5,293 bases of DNA from Elusimicrobia bacterium RIFCSPLOWO2_01_FULL_60_11 (GTDB taxonomy: Bacteria; Elusimicrobiota; Elusimicrobia; 2-02-FULL-39-32). Positions 1 through 4,970 of the stretch are shown here, one piece after another. The notes below the pieces were generated by a model. The model saw only the letters and a program-made list of their open reading frames with translations. It did no database searches and was not told where the DNA came from. The DNA lies in NCBI GenBank assembly GCA_001800085.1, contig MGUS01000003.1, forward strand, positions 26,018-31,310, written 5' to 3'. Each line of letters opens with the position of its first letter. The stretch's first letter is position 1. The translations under genes and the position numbers were made by a program.

Positions 1-1142
1 ACCCGTTCCCGGCCGTTCTGGAGGACGACCTGTCCAAGGGCACTTCCGCCATCTATCTGCTGGATTTCGAATCCGCGCACCGGCATTTCAGCCGGGCCAT
101 GGAGCTCGATCCCGCCCACCCCGCCGCTTATTTCTTCGATCTGATGTGCACCTGGTACGAGCTGACCTACGATTCCCTCATGTGGAGGGATGCCCGCAAG
201 GAAAAGCGGCTCGATGACCAGGCCGAATTGGCCATCAAAAAGGCCGAATCCTACGCCGACGATCCCGATACCGCCGCCGTGGGCTATCTCTATTGGGGCG
301 GGGCTCTCGGGGCCAAGGGCTGGTTCCATGTCACGCGCGGAAACTGGGTGAGGGCTTATCTTTCGGGCAAGAAGGGCTACAATCACATGAAGAAAGTCCT
401 GGAGCTGGACCCCCGCGTCTATGACGCTTACCTGGGCGTGGGCATGTTCGAATATTACGCGGCCACCTTGGGCCCCACGCTCCGCTCGCTCGCGTCCTTC
501 GCCGTGCGGGGCGACCAGGAGGAGGCGGCGCGCTATCTCACCCTGGCCCAGACCCGGAGCCGCTATGTGCGCCTGGAAGCGGGCTACTTCTTATGGAACG
601 CGGCCGTGGATGAGGACCGCCTGGAGGACGCCCAGGCCCGCGCCCAGGAGTTCAAAAGGACATTCCCCGAAAGCCCCTTTTTCCGCTGGTGCGAGATCTT
701 CACGCTCTTCCGCATGAAAAAATGGAGGGAGATGCTGGAGGCCTGCGACGAATACTTCGCCCGGGCCTATGCCGGCCCCCAGCCCCACAACTACGTGAAT
801 CCCTTTGAAAAGCTCCTCTCCAAGATCCTTTACCATTGCGGCCTGGCGGCCTACCGCATGGGCGACTTCCGCCTGGCCAAGGATTTTTTCGACAGGACCA
901 TCGACCAGAAGACCGAATTCGAGGGATGGAAGATCCTGGCCTATCTGCGGCGGGGGGAGATCTTCGACTTGGAAGGCAAGAGGACGGAAGCCCTGGTCAA
1001 GTACCGCGCGGTCCTGAAATATCCCGACATCTACGATTCGCGCAAGACCGCCCGCGCGCGCATCCGCCGCCCCTACCGGAGATATCCCGAAGACGGCCCG
1101 GGCGTTTTGAACGCCTACACCCCGCTGGAAAAATACAGGTAG
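1..1142 (+). CDS. TPR-repeat protein, 5' end outside the window
   Basis: The reading frame is open from base 3, so the true start lies upstream; the first internal ATG is at 99, but the sequence before it is coding in character. About 379 residues are visible. Tetratricopeptide-like helical pairs can be seen: FESAHRHFSRAMELDP at the left edge, MKKVLELDPRVYDAYLGVGMFEYY in the middle (positions 388-456), then GLAAYRMGDFRLAKDFFDRTI (839-901) and GEIFDLEGKRTEALVKYRAVL (955-1017) near the C-terminus. The recurring LDP turns and A/G-A/Y-F spacing are typical of TPR units, which act as protein-protein interaction scaffolds. No catalytic motif is visible, and no signal peptide can be judged because the N-terminus is missing. 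The C-terminus is basic (ARARIRRPYRR). The stop codon TAG sits inside a palindrome. The partner is unknown. The TPR call is fairly sure; the function is not. Confidence 0.85.
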   Translation, partial: PFPAVLEDDLSKGTSAIYLLDFESAHRHFSRAMELDPAHPAAYFFDLMCTWYELTYDSLMWRDARKEKRLDDQAELAIKKAESYADDPDTAAVGYLYWGGALGAKGWFHVTRGNWVRAYLSGKKGYNHMKKVLELDPRVYDAYLGVGMFEYYAATLGPTLRSLASFAVRGDQEEAARYLTLAQTRSRYVRLEAGYFLWNAAVDEDRLEDAQARAQEFKRTFPESPFFRWCEIFTLFRMKKWREMLEACDEYFARAYAGPQPHNYVNPFEKLLSKILYHCGLAAYRMGDFRLAKDFFDRTIDQKTEFEGWKILAYLRRGEIFDLEGKRTEALVKYRAVLKYPDIYDSRKTARARIRRPYRRYPEDGPGVLNAYTPLEKYR

Positions 1143-1168
1143 GGGGCGGGTTTAAAACCCGCCCGTAC
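1139..1168. repeat. Palindrome between convergent gene ends
   Basis: A perfect 10-bp inverted repeat (GGGCGGGTTT / AAACCCGCCC) at 1144-1164 has a single central base. It extends with a small mismatch to GTA...TAC at 1139-1168. It contains the TPR gene's TAG stop (1140-1142) and, on the other strand, the TAA stop (1152-1154) of the asnB-like remnant. No T-run follows on either strand, so a classical intrinsic terminator is not supported. It resembles palindromic extragenic repeats that I recall as scattered in many bacterial genomes. It may be such a repeat or a bidirectional 3'-end structure. Confidence 0.6.
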
Positions 1169-1217
1169 TGCCCCATCGTTCCTTCCAAAGAACAAAGTTC
1201 AGCACGCACAAAATCCT
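1152..1217 (-). pseudogene. 3'-terminal remnant of an asnB gene
   Basis: Read on the - strand from 1217, this stretch encodes RILCVLNFVLWKERWG, then five more residues and a TAA stop at 1154-1152. The intact asnB in this window ends RRIWCVLNFVLWHERWA, so 13 of 16 residues agree. The core codons (1185-1209) are identical to asnB at the DNA level. Outside the core the matches keep the amino acid but change the codon (GAA for GAG, CGA for AGG), as in genuine homologous coding DNA. Just upstream in this frame there is a stop codon (TAA at 1218-1220), so only the gene's end survives. It could be the original 3' end of the neighbouring asnB, displaced by an insertion, or the last trace of a paralog. 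It is too short to make a product. Confidence 0.6.
1185..1209. repeat. 25-bp direct repeat, left copy (possible att site)
   Basis: Every base is identical to 2506-2530, in the same orientation, with starts 1321 bp apart. Flanking bases differ on both sides (T and A here, G and C at the right copy). A small inverted repeat GAAC-AAA-GTTC lies inside it (1190-1200). This copy lies in the asnB-like remnant. It could be a recombination core (attL/attR type) or the most conserved part of two homologous gene ends; a 25-base exact run is longer than codon drift would usually leave. Confidence 0.8.
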
Positions 1218-1231
1218 TTAGCAGCGCAGGG

Positions 1232-1486
1232 TTAGTTCATCATCTTGTCGTAATCCGCATGGTTGCCGATCCAAAACCAGACAAGTCCTTCCATCGCCTC
1301 TACTGCAAGAGAACGATAATTCAGGCCTACGCGGATGGAATAATATTCACCGACTTTTTTAAAATGAAGGGAAGGATGGTGCGGGTTAGATTTGAGTAGT
1401 TTAAAGTTCTTGTCCGCTAACGCCCTAATGGGCTTGGGAAGCGAACGATATCCCCGCCAGAATTTAGGCGAAGCAAGATGTTTCAA
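1232..1486 (-). CDS. RelE/ParE-type toxin of a type II toxin-antitoxin pair
   Basis: An 84-residue basic protein with the layout of small RelE/ParE-superfamily toxins. An N-terminal helical part (SPKFWRGYRSLPKPIRALADKNFKLL, about 6-31) is followed by a beta-rich half with the family-like string HFKKVG (41-46), then IRVGLNYRSLAVE (51-63) and the C-terminal strand VWFWIGNHADYDKMM (69-83). K43, K44, R52, R58, H76 and Y79 are plausible RNA- or target-contacting residues. Members of this superfamily either cleave mRNA at the ribosome or poison gyrase; the sequence alone does not say which. The start is TTG at 1486, overlapping the antitoxin's TGA by 4 nt. No good ribosome binding site is seen at the usual distance, so translational coupling is likely. 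The stop is TAA at 1232. GC is well below that of the flanking genes, suggesting horizontal acquisition. Confidence 0.85.
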   Translation of the reverse strand: MKHLASPKFWRGYRSLPKPIRALADKNFKLLKSNPHHPSLHFKKVGEYYSIRVGLNYRSLAVEAMEGLVWFWIGNHADYDKMMN

Positions 1487-1683
1487 AGTTCTTTTGTCTT
1501 GCCTCTTTTATGTGCAGAGAGCGCCTCTTTGGCGAATTTTTCAAGTCTGCCGTAGCGAACATCTTTCTCAATCTGGTCATCCCAGAGATTTGAATCATAT
1601 TTTCGGAACCAGTTCCGAAAAGCAGTCAAGCTGGGACGGTCTAATTTTCGGACCTTGCGTTCCAACAATTGAACGATTGTCAT
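1483..1683 (-). CDS. Antitoxin partner of the RelE/ParE-type toxin
   Basis: A 66-residue protein immediately upstream of, and overlapping by 4 nt, the toxin gene, in the usual antitoxin-first order. The first half (LLERKVRKLDRPSLTAFRNWFRKYD, about 6-30) looks like a helical region. The second half (WDDQIEKDVRYGRLEKFAKEAL, 34-55, then AHKRGKTKEL) looks like the extended helical arm that wraps and neutralises the toxin. I recall the pattern WDxQIExD...GxLxxxAxEALxxHxxG from small proteins paired with this toxin type. No classical ribbon-helix-helix or HTH motif is obvious, but DNA binding by the complex is expected in this class. The ATG at 1683 has a near-perfect Shine-Dalgarno, GGAGGTGAT (1697-1689), 5 nt upstream, which fixes the start. 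The family call rests mostly on context plus the pattern. Confidence 0.8.
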   Translation of the reverse strand: MTIVQLLERKVRKLDRPSLTAFRNWFRKYDSNLWDDQIEKDVRYGRLEKFAKEALSAHKRGKTKEL

Positions 1684-1688
1684 GAATA

Positions 1689-1697
1689 ATCACCTCC
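1689..1697 (-). promoter_or_regulatory. Strong Shine-Dalgarno for the antitoxin
   Basis: On the - strand the bases read GGAGGTGAT, a nine-base match to the complement of the 16S rRNA 3' end, 5 nt before the ATG at 1683. This is far stronger than the site ahead of the toxin. It fits the need for antitoxin to be made in excess of toxin. Confidence 0.85.
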
Positions 1698-1703
1698 GAA
1701 TTA

Positions 1704-1712
1704 ATTATATCA
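1704..1712 (-). promoter_or_regulatory. Extended -10 promoter of the toxin-antitoxin genes
   Basis: The - strand reads TGATATAAT, a consensus TATAAT (1709-1704) preceded by the extended -10 dinucleotide TG. No TTGACA-like -35 exists at 16-18 bp; the bases there are CGGTCT or nearby. Transcription would begin around 1697, giving a leader of about 14 nt that starts at the Shine-Dalgarno. This is inferred from motif matching only. Confidence 0.65.
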
Positions 1713-1717
1713 AAACA

Positions 1718-1739
1718 GATCACACAAGACCGTGTGATC
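1718..1739. promoter_or_regulatory. Probable operator: 8-bp inverted repeat
   Basis: Perfect arms GATCACAC and GTGTGATC are separated by six bases (AAGACC). They lie directly upstream of the extended -10 of the antitoxin gene and cover the -35 zone. Type II toxin-antitoxin complexes commonly repress their own promoter by binding such repeats. It is not followed by a T-run, so it is an unlikely terminator. The assignment to the antitoxin/toxin complex is inference. Confidence 0.6.
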
Positions 1740-1801
1740 AATGTTTAAGCTAGCGTTACGCGCTTGCGCGCATCCGCTGGAGCGCGTGGTTATGGCCCAA
1801 C

Positions 1802-2314
1802 TCAAGACATCTCCGCGCTGGCGGCTTTCAATACGCGATTGAGGATCTCTCCCTCATTATCTGGAAGCTCGATTTCGGTGAGATCCATTACTCCCATTTC
1901 GAGAAGCCTGGTTCTATAACCGAGTGCACGAATAAAGCGACTTCCTTTGGGAACGACCAGATGACACCTGATGTGCTCAAGTTTTATATCATAGTCACGC
2001 TCGGCAGCCCGTAGCAGGGATGCTTTTGTGAGTGAGTGTGTAATGATTGAGAATCGGGCAAAGGCATCAGCGAACTTTCTTGTAGCGCCAATATGAAAAT
2101 CCTTGCCGCGGTGCCCGAGAAAACCTGAAACAGTGATTTCGCAGAAGTATAAGGTCTTCTGCTCGCGGTTAATCCCGATGCCGTCGAACTCCATCCCGAA
2201 GAGCTCTCGGCGTAGGCCAAGAGAGGGGACGACTTGTTGGGCGTTTTTGGTTTTCCAAAAACGTTCTGATAAGGCTGGTTCGATAACGTTTTTTAGTTCA
2301 TTCGTGTTTGCCAT
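1802..2314 (-). CDS. Hypothetical protein with a possible PD-(D/E)XK nuclease core
   Basis: A 170-residue soluble protein that I do not recognise by name. The central block (residues 37-61) reads ELFGMEFDGIGIN, then a hairpin, then LYFCEIT. This is an Asp on one strand (D44) and a Glu on the next (E59), spaced as in the PD-(D/E)XK nuclease fold, with Thr61 where the catalytic Lys would stand. K71 or K80 in the following helix (GATRKFADAFARF) might substitute, or the protein may be inactive. A strand CHLVVPKG and a C-terminal helix follow. There is no signal peptide or membrane segment. The start is ATG at 2314, because a TGA lies in frame just upstream. An AGAGGA abuts the ATG with no spacer, which is unusual and suggests a very short leader. 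The gene lies in the low-GC segment next to the toxin-antitoxin pair. A defence or DNA-processing role is possible but unproven. Confidence 0.65.
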   Translation of the reverse strand: MANTNELKNVIEPALSERFWKTKNAQQVVPSLGLRRELFGMEFDGIGINREQKTLYFCEITVSGFLGHRGKDFHIGATRKFADAFARFSIITHSLTKASLLRAAERDYDIKLEHIRCHLVVPKGSRFIRALGYRTRLLEMGVMDLTEIELPDNEGEILNRVLKAASAEMS

Positions 2315-2323
2315 TCCTCTATT

Positions 2324-2332
2324 AATATATCA
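2324..2332 (-). promoter_or_regulatory. Extended -10 promoter of the nuclease-like gene
   Basis: The - strand reads TGATATATT, an extended -10 (TGnTATATT) only 9 nt before the ATG at 2314. The surrounding TTGATATATTAAT matches TTGATATAATTAAT ahead of the antitoxin, differing by one base deletion. The distance implies a leaderless or nearly leaderless transcript. No -35 match at normal spacing was seen. Confidence 0.45.
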
Positions 2333-2396
2333 AGAAGCTGGCACCTTTGCCGACAAAATACGAAATTCCCAAGGTTGTCAAAAAATTCTCCGGAGT

Positions 2397-2478
2397 CCGT
2401 CATTCCCCGGCCTGACCGGGGAATCTATTGATTTTATTCGGTCTTTTGCATGGATTCCCGCTTTCGCGGGAATGACGG
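2397..2478. repeat. REPIN-like doublet of two inverted palindromes
   Basis: Two hairpin units face each other. The left is ATTCCCCGG-CCTGA-CCGGGGAAT (2402-2424) and the right is ATTCCCGC-TTTC-GCGGGAAT (2454-2473). The outermost 11 bp (CCGTCATTCCC at 2397-2407, GGGAATGACGG at 2468-2478) form a terminal inverted repeat. GGGAATC (2419-2425) also pairs with GATTCCC (2453-2459). So the unit is a REP sequence, an AT-rich spacer of about 28 bp, and an inverted REP. Such ATTCCC...GGGAAT palindromes are known dispersed repeats in several bacterial groups. It lies 9 bp past the asnB stop, where it may also stabilise the mRNA 3' end. The rest of the 173-bp gap (2315-2487) shows only the promoter of the 170-residue gene. 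Confidence 0.75.
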
Positions 2479-2487
2479 CATGGGGGG

Positions 2488-4389
2488 TCAAGCCCACCTC
2501 TCATGCCAAAGAACAAAGTTCAGCACGCACCAGATGCGGCGGTGGTTGTCGCGTTTCCTGGCGAAGTGTTCGTCGAGCAGGTCCCGGACCGCGTCGGGGT
2601 CGAGGACCCCGGTCTTCCGGACGCGTTCGGGAGAGAGCGCGCCCAGCACGAAATCCTTCAGTTCCCCCGCTATCCAGGCGGCGATGGGCGGCGAGAACCC
2701 CTTCTTCTCCCCCCGCACGATGGAATCCGGGAGCTTGCCCTTCATCAGCCTGCGGAGAGCTATCTTGGTCTCGAATCCCCGGGCTTTGTACTTTGCCGGT
2801 ATCCGGGCCGCGAACTCCACGATGCGGTGGTCGAGCATGGGCACGCGCACTTCCAGGGCATGGGCCATGCTCATGCGGTCGGATTTGACCAGGAACTGGT
2901 CCAACAGATAGGTGTTCTGGTCCACGGCCAGGAGTTTTTCCAGCTCCGCGCCTTTGCCGAGTTTTGAGAATATCTTCTGGAAACTCTCGAACCCGTCGTG
3001 TCCCGCCCTTCTATCCTGGAACTCGGATGTGTAGAGTTTCTTTTTATCCCCCTCGGTGAAGATCTCTTTCCAGGCATAATGGGCCCTCTGGGGCTCGAAC
3101 TGCGCCCCGTAGACGAACTGTTTCAATTTGTAATCCCAGCTGATCCTTTCCCAGGAGACCGGCAGGCCCGCAACGAGCGAAGATATCCAGCCGCGGACAA
3201 AGGCGGGGATGTTGCGATAGCGCCCGGCCCAGAGCGTGGCCAGATAGGTGGGGTAGCCCCCGAAGAGCTCGTCGCCCCCCTCGCCGGAAAGGGCCACCGT
3301 GATCTTCCGCTTGGCCGCCCGGCAGAGCAGGAATGTGGGGATGGCGGAGGTGTCCGCGAAGGGCTCGTCGAAAAAATCCGCGGTCTGCAGGATGATCTCC
3401 TCCGCCTTGGGCTCGAGGACGATCTCCTCGTGGTCCGTGCCGCAGACGCGGGCGATCTCCCGCGCTCCCTGGCTCTCGCTGTAGGAGGCGGCGGCCCCCC
3501 CGCCCCGGAAATCCACGGTGAACGTCTTGACCTTCCGCTCGGAGACCTGCGAAGCGTAATAGGCGATGGCGCCCGAATCGAGCCCGCTCGAAAGGAAGAC
3601 CCCGTTGGGCACGTCCGAGCGGAGTTCCAGATTGAGCGAATCCCGCATGAGCTCATCCAGGGATTTTTCATAGAAATCCCAGCCGCGGTCCTGGGGATCT
3701 TGGACGTAAGGGCTTTCCCAATAGGCCTGCTTGGATATTTTTTTGGAATCCATGCCGCAGACCAGCATATGGCCCGGCTCGAGTTTTTGGATGGATTTGA
3801 ATATGGAGCGGGGGCCGGGCACATAGAGGAGCGAGAAATAATCGTCCAGCGCGGCGGGGTCGAGCTCCTTTTTGCAGTCCGGGTCTTGAAGAAGGGCCTT
3901 GATCTCGGAAGCGAAGGAGATCCCCGCCTCGTCAGCCCGGTAATAGAGCGGCTTGACGCCCATGCGGTCGCGGGCCAGGACCAGGGTCTTGTTCTTGTCG
4001 TCCCAGAGGGCCACGGCGAACATGCCGTTCAAGTGTTTGAAGACCTCGGTCCCGTAGACCTCGTAGCCGTGGACGATGGCCTCCGTGTCCGACTGCGTGG
4101 CAAAGCGGTGCCCGTGCTTTTTCAAGGTCTCGCGGAGCTCGATGTAGTTGTAGATCTCCCCGTTCAGCATGACGGCGACGTCGCGGGTCTCGTTGAAGAG
4201 GGGCTGGTTGCCGGTGGAAAGGTCGATGACTTTGAGGCGGCGCATGGCCATGCCGAACCCCCCGCCGTGCGCCGAGTAGAACCCGTCCTCGTCCGGCCCG
4301 CGGTGGCGCAGGGCCTGGTTCATGCGCCCAAGGATGTCGGGGGATACGGCTCCGCCGGAGAAGCTAAGCTTGCCGCAGATCCCGCACAT
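2488..4389 (-). CDS. asnB: Asparagine synthase (glutamine-hydrolysing)
   Basis: A 633-residue class II amidotransferase that makes asparagine from aspartate, glutamine and ATP in the cytoplasm; family members in polysaccharide loci amidate sugars instead. The start at 4389 is fixed by MCGICG, with Cys2 as the glutaminase nucleophile after Met removal. Glutaminase motifs follow: RHRGPDEDGF (28-37), LNGEIYNY (75-82) and SDTE (100-103). The synthetase domain has the PP-loop SSGLDS (267-272), DEPFADTSAIPT (341-352), SGEGGDELFGGY (368-379) and a C-terminal EVRVPMLDHRIVEFA. All key residues are present and length is normal. The ATG overlaps the upstream Yip1-like gene's TGA by 1 nt (TGATG); no clear Shine-Dalgarno is seen, so coupling is likely. 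The frame stays open for 711 nt upstream, but that is a shadow of the neighbouring gene. The last codons carry the 25-bp direct repeat, so the C-terminal WHERWA may be a replacement end. Confidence 0.95.
   Translation of the reverse strand: MCGICGKLSFSGGAVSPDILGRMNQALRHRGPDEDGFYSAHGGGFGMAMRRLKVIDLSTGNQPLFNETRDVAVMLNGEIYNYIELRETLKKHGHRFATQSDTEAIVHGYEVYGTEVFKHLNGMFAVALWDDKNKTLVLARDRMGVKPLYYRADEAGISFASEIKALLQDPDCKKELDPAALDDYFSLLYVPGPRSIFKSIQKLEPGHMLVCGMDSKKISKQAYWESPYVQDPQDRGWDFYEKSLDELMRDSLNLELRSDVPNGVFLSSGLDSGAIAYYASQVSERKVKTFTVDFRGGGAAASYSESQGAREIARVCGTDHEEIVLEPKAEEIILQTADFFDEPFADTSAIPTFLLCRAAKRKITVALSGEGGDELFGGYPTYLATLWAGRYRNIPAFVRGWISSLVAGLPVSWERISWDYKLKQFVYGAQFEPQRAHYAWKEIFTEGDKKKLYTSEFQDRRAGHDGFESFQKIFSKLGKGAELEKLLAVDQNTYLLDQFLVKSDRMSMAHALEVRVPMLDHRIVEFAARIPAKYKARGFETKIALRRLMKGKLPDSIVRGEKKGFSPPIAAWIAGELKDFVLGALSPERVRKTGVLDPDAVRDLLDEHFARKRDNHRRIWCVLNFVLWHERWA
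2506..2530. repeat. 25-bp direct repeat, right copy, inside asnB 3' end
   Basis: Identical to 1185-1209. On the - strand it covers the codons for VLNFVLW plus flanking bases, 16 bp inside the asnB stop. Because it is coding here, the repeat is rooted in the gene. If it is an attachment site, asnB is the target and remains intact. Confidence 0.8.
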
Positions 4390-4970
4390 CAGAGATGCTT
4401 CAGGATCTCGGTGAGGAGGATGCTCAGGCCCGCGAAGAACCCCGCCAAGGCCGTGAGGACGGCCATGGCGGGCAGGACGATGAGCAGAGAGGGGGCGAAC
4501 GCGGCCACAAAACTTTTCTGCCAGTTCAATCCATAATGCACTTTCAGCGCGGCCATCGCCAGGTGGCCGCTCCAGGCGGCGAGGACAAGCAGGACGGGGA
4601 TGAGGAACAGTACGGACTTTCCCCCCAACAGAAGTCCCAGGGGAAGGAAAAAGTGGAGCGGCAGGTCGGCGTAGCCCAGGAGCACCAGGAAGCGCGTGAT
4701 GCGGCCTTGTCCGCCCAGCGCCTCCGCGAAGAAGTGGATGAGGAGGGCTTTCAGAAGTTTGACGGCGGCCAGGATCAGGGCGAAGACGGCATAGATGAAT
4801 ATGAATTGCCCCAGAGTGGCTTTCCAATCGAAGAAAAGCAGGAGGCCCGTCAGGAAGGAAAGCCAGGCGCTCAGCTCGATCAGGACGGCGGCGGGGCCGC
4901 TCAAGGAATCTTTCGTCTCCTCGAGCGTCCGGCCCGGCGAAAAAAGGATCTCGGGAAAAGGGATTACCAA
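4389..4970 (-). CDS. Yip1-domain-like integral membrane protein
   Basis: A 193-residue, strongly hydrophobic protein with about five membrane segments, at roughly residues 28-47, 53-80, 95-115, 120-141 and 153-187. The N-terminal ILFSPGRTLEE before the first segment is the short cytosolic lead-in typical of bacterial Yip1-domain proteins, and the overall size and segment number also fit. No catalytic residues stand out, and the role of bacterial Yip1 proteins is not established. The start is TTG at 4970, supported by GGAG (4979-4976) five bases upstream; no ATG or GTG offers a better full-length start. The start lies within the end of the upstream protease gene (7-nt overlap), and the TGA overlaps the asnB ATG by 1 nt, so the three are probably one transcript. 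The membrane nature is sure; the Yip1 assignment is moderately sure. Confidence 0.8.
   Translation of the reverse strand: MVIPFPEILFSPGRTLEETKDSLSGPAAVLIELSAWLSFLTGLLLFFDWKATLGQFIFIYAVFALILAAVKLLKALLIHFFAEALGGQGRITRFLVLLGYADLPLHFFLPLGLLLGGKSVLFLIPVLLVLAAWSGHLAMAALKVHYGLNWQKSFVAAFAPSLLIVLPAMAVLTALAGFFAGLSILLTEILKHL

Larger units (their letters stand above)
1185..2530. mobile_element. Candidate small integrated element at asnB 3' end
   Basis: The segment is bounded by the two 25-bp direct repeats. It is markedly lower in GC than its surroundings: sampled 60-base lines give 38% (1561-1620), 35% (1681-1740) and 50% (1981-2040), against 67% (541-600) and 72% (3421-3480). It carries a toxin-antitoxin pair, a nuclease-like gene and a REPIN-like doublet, with all genes on the - strand. 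The right repeat is inside the 3' end of the intact asnB; the left repeat is inside a displaced asnB 3' end. That is the pattern of integration into a gene 3' end with reconstitution of the gene. No integrase, transposase or resolvase is present, so the unit would be non-autonomous, mobilised in trans, or a deleted remnant. Paralog recombination is the main alternative. The boundaries are inferred. Confidence 0.4.

Noticed and set aside
1758..1787. 7-bp inverted repeat ACGCGCT/AGCGCGT with a 16-base loop
   Set aside because: The arms are short and the loop long, with no T-run. The 118-bp gap it sits in (1684-1801) otherwise holds only the toxin-antitoxin promoter and operator. It is too weak to call.
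2454..2473. Intrinsic terminator for asnB
   Set aside because: The hairpin is good, but no T-run follows on the - strand, and it is part of the two-unit inverted repeat.
2397..2478. CRISPR repeats
   Set aside because: There are only two units, in inverted and not direct orientation, with different internal sequences and no spacer array or cas genes.
1210..2505. Integrase, transposase or resolvase gene within the repeat-bounded segment
   Set aside because: Both strands were read; only the antitoxin, toxin and 170-residue protein are plausible genes, and none has recombinase motifs.
2103..2888. 261-codon + strand frame
   Set aside because: It spans the antisense of the nuclease-like gene, the REPIN-like doublet and asnB. 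Its product is arginine/proline-rich shadow sequence.
2998..4536. 512-codon open frame on the + strand
   Set aside because: It lies antisense to asnB, with composition typical of a high-GC shadow frame and no recognisable domain.
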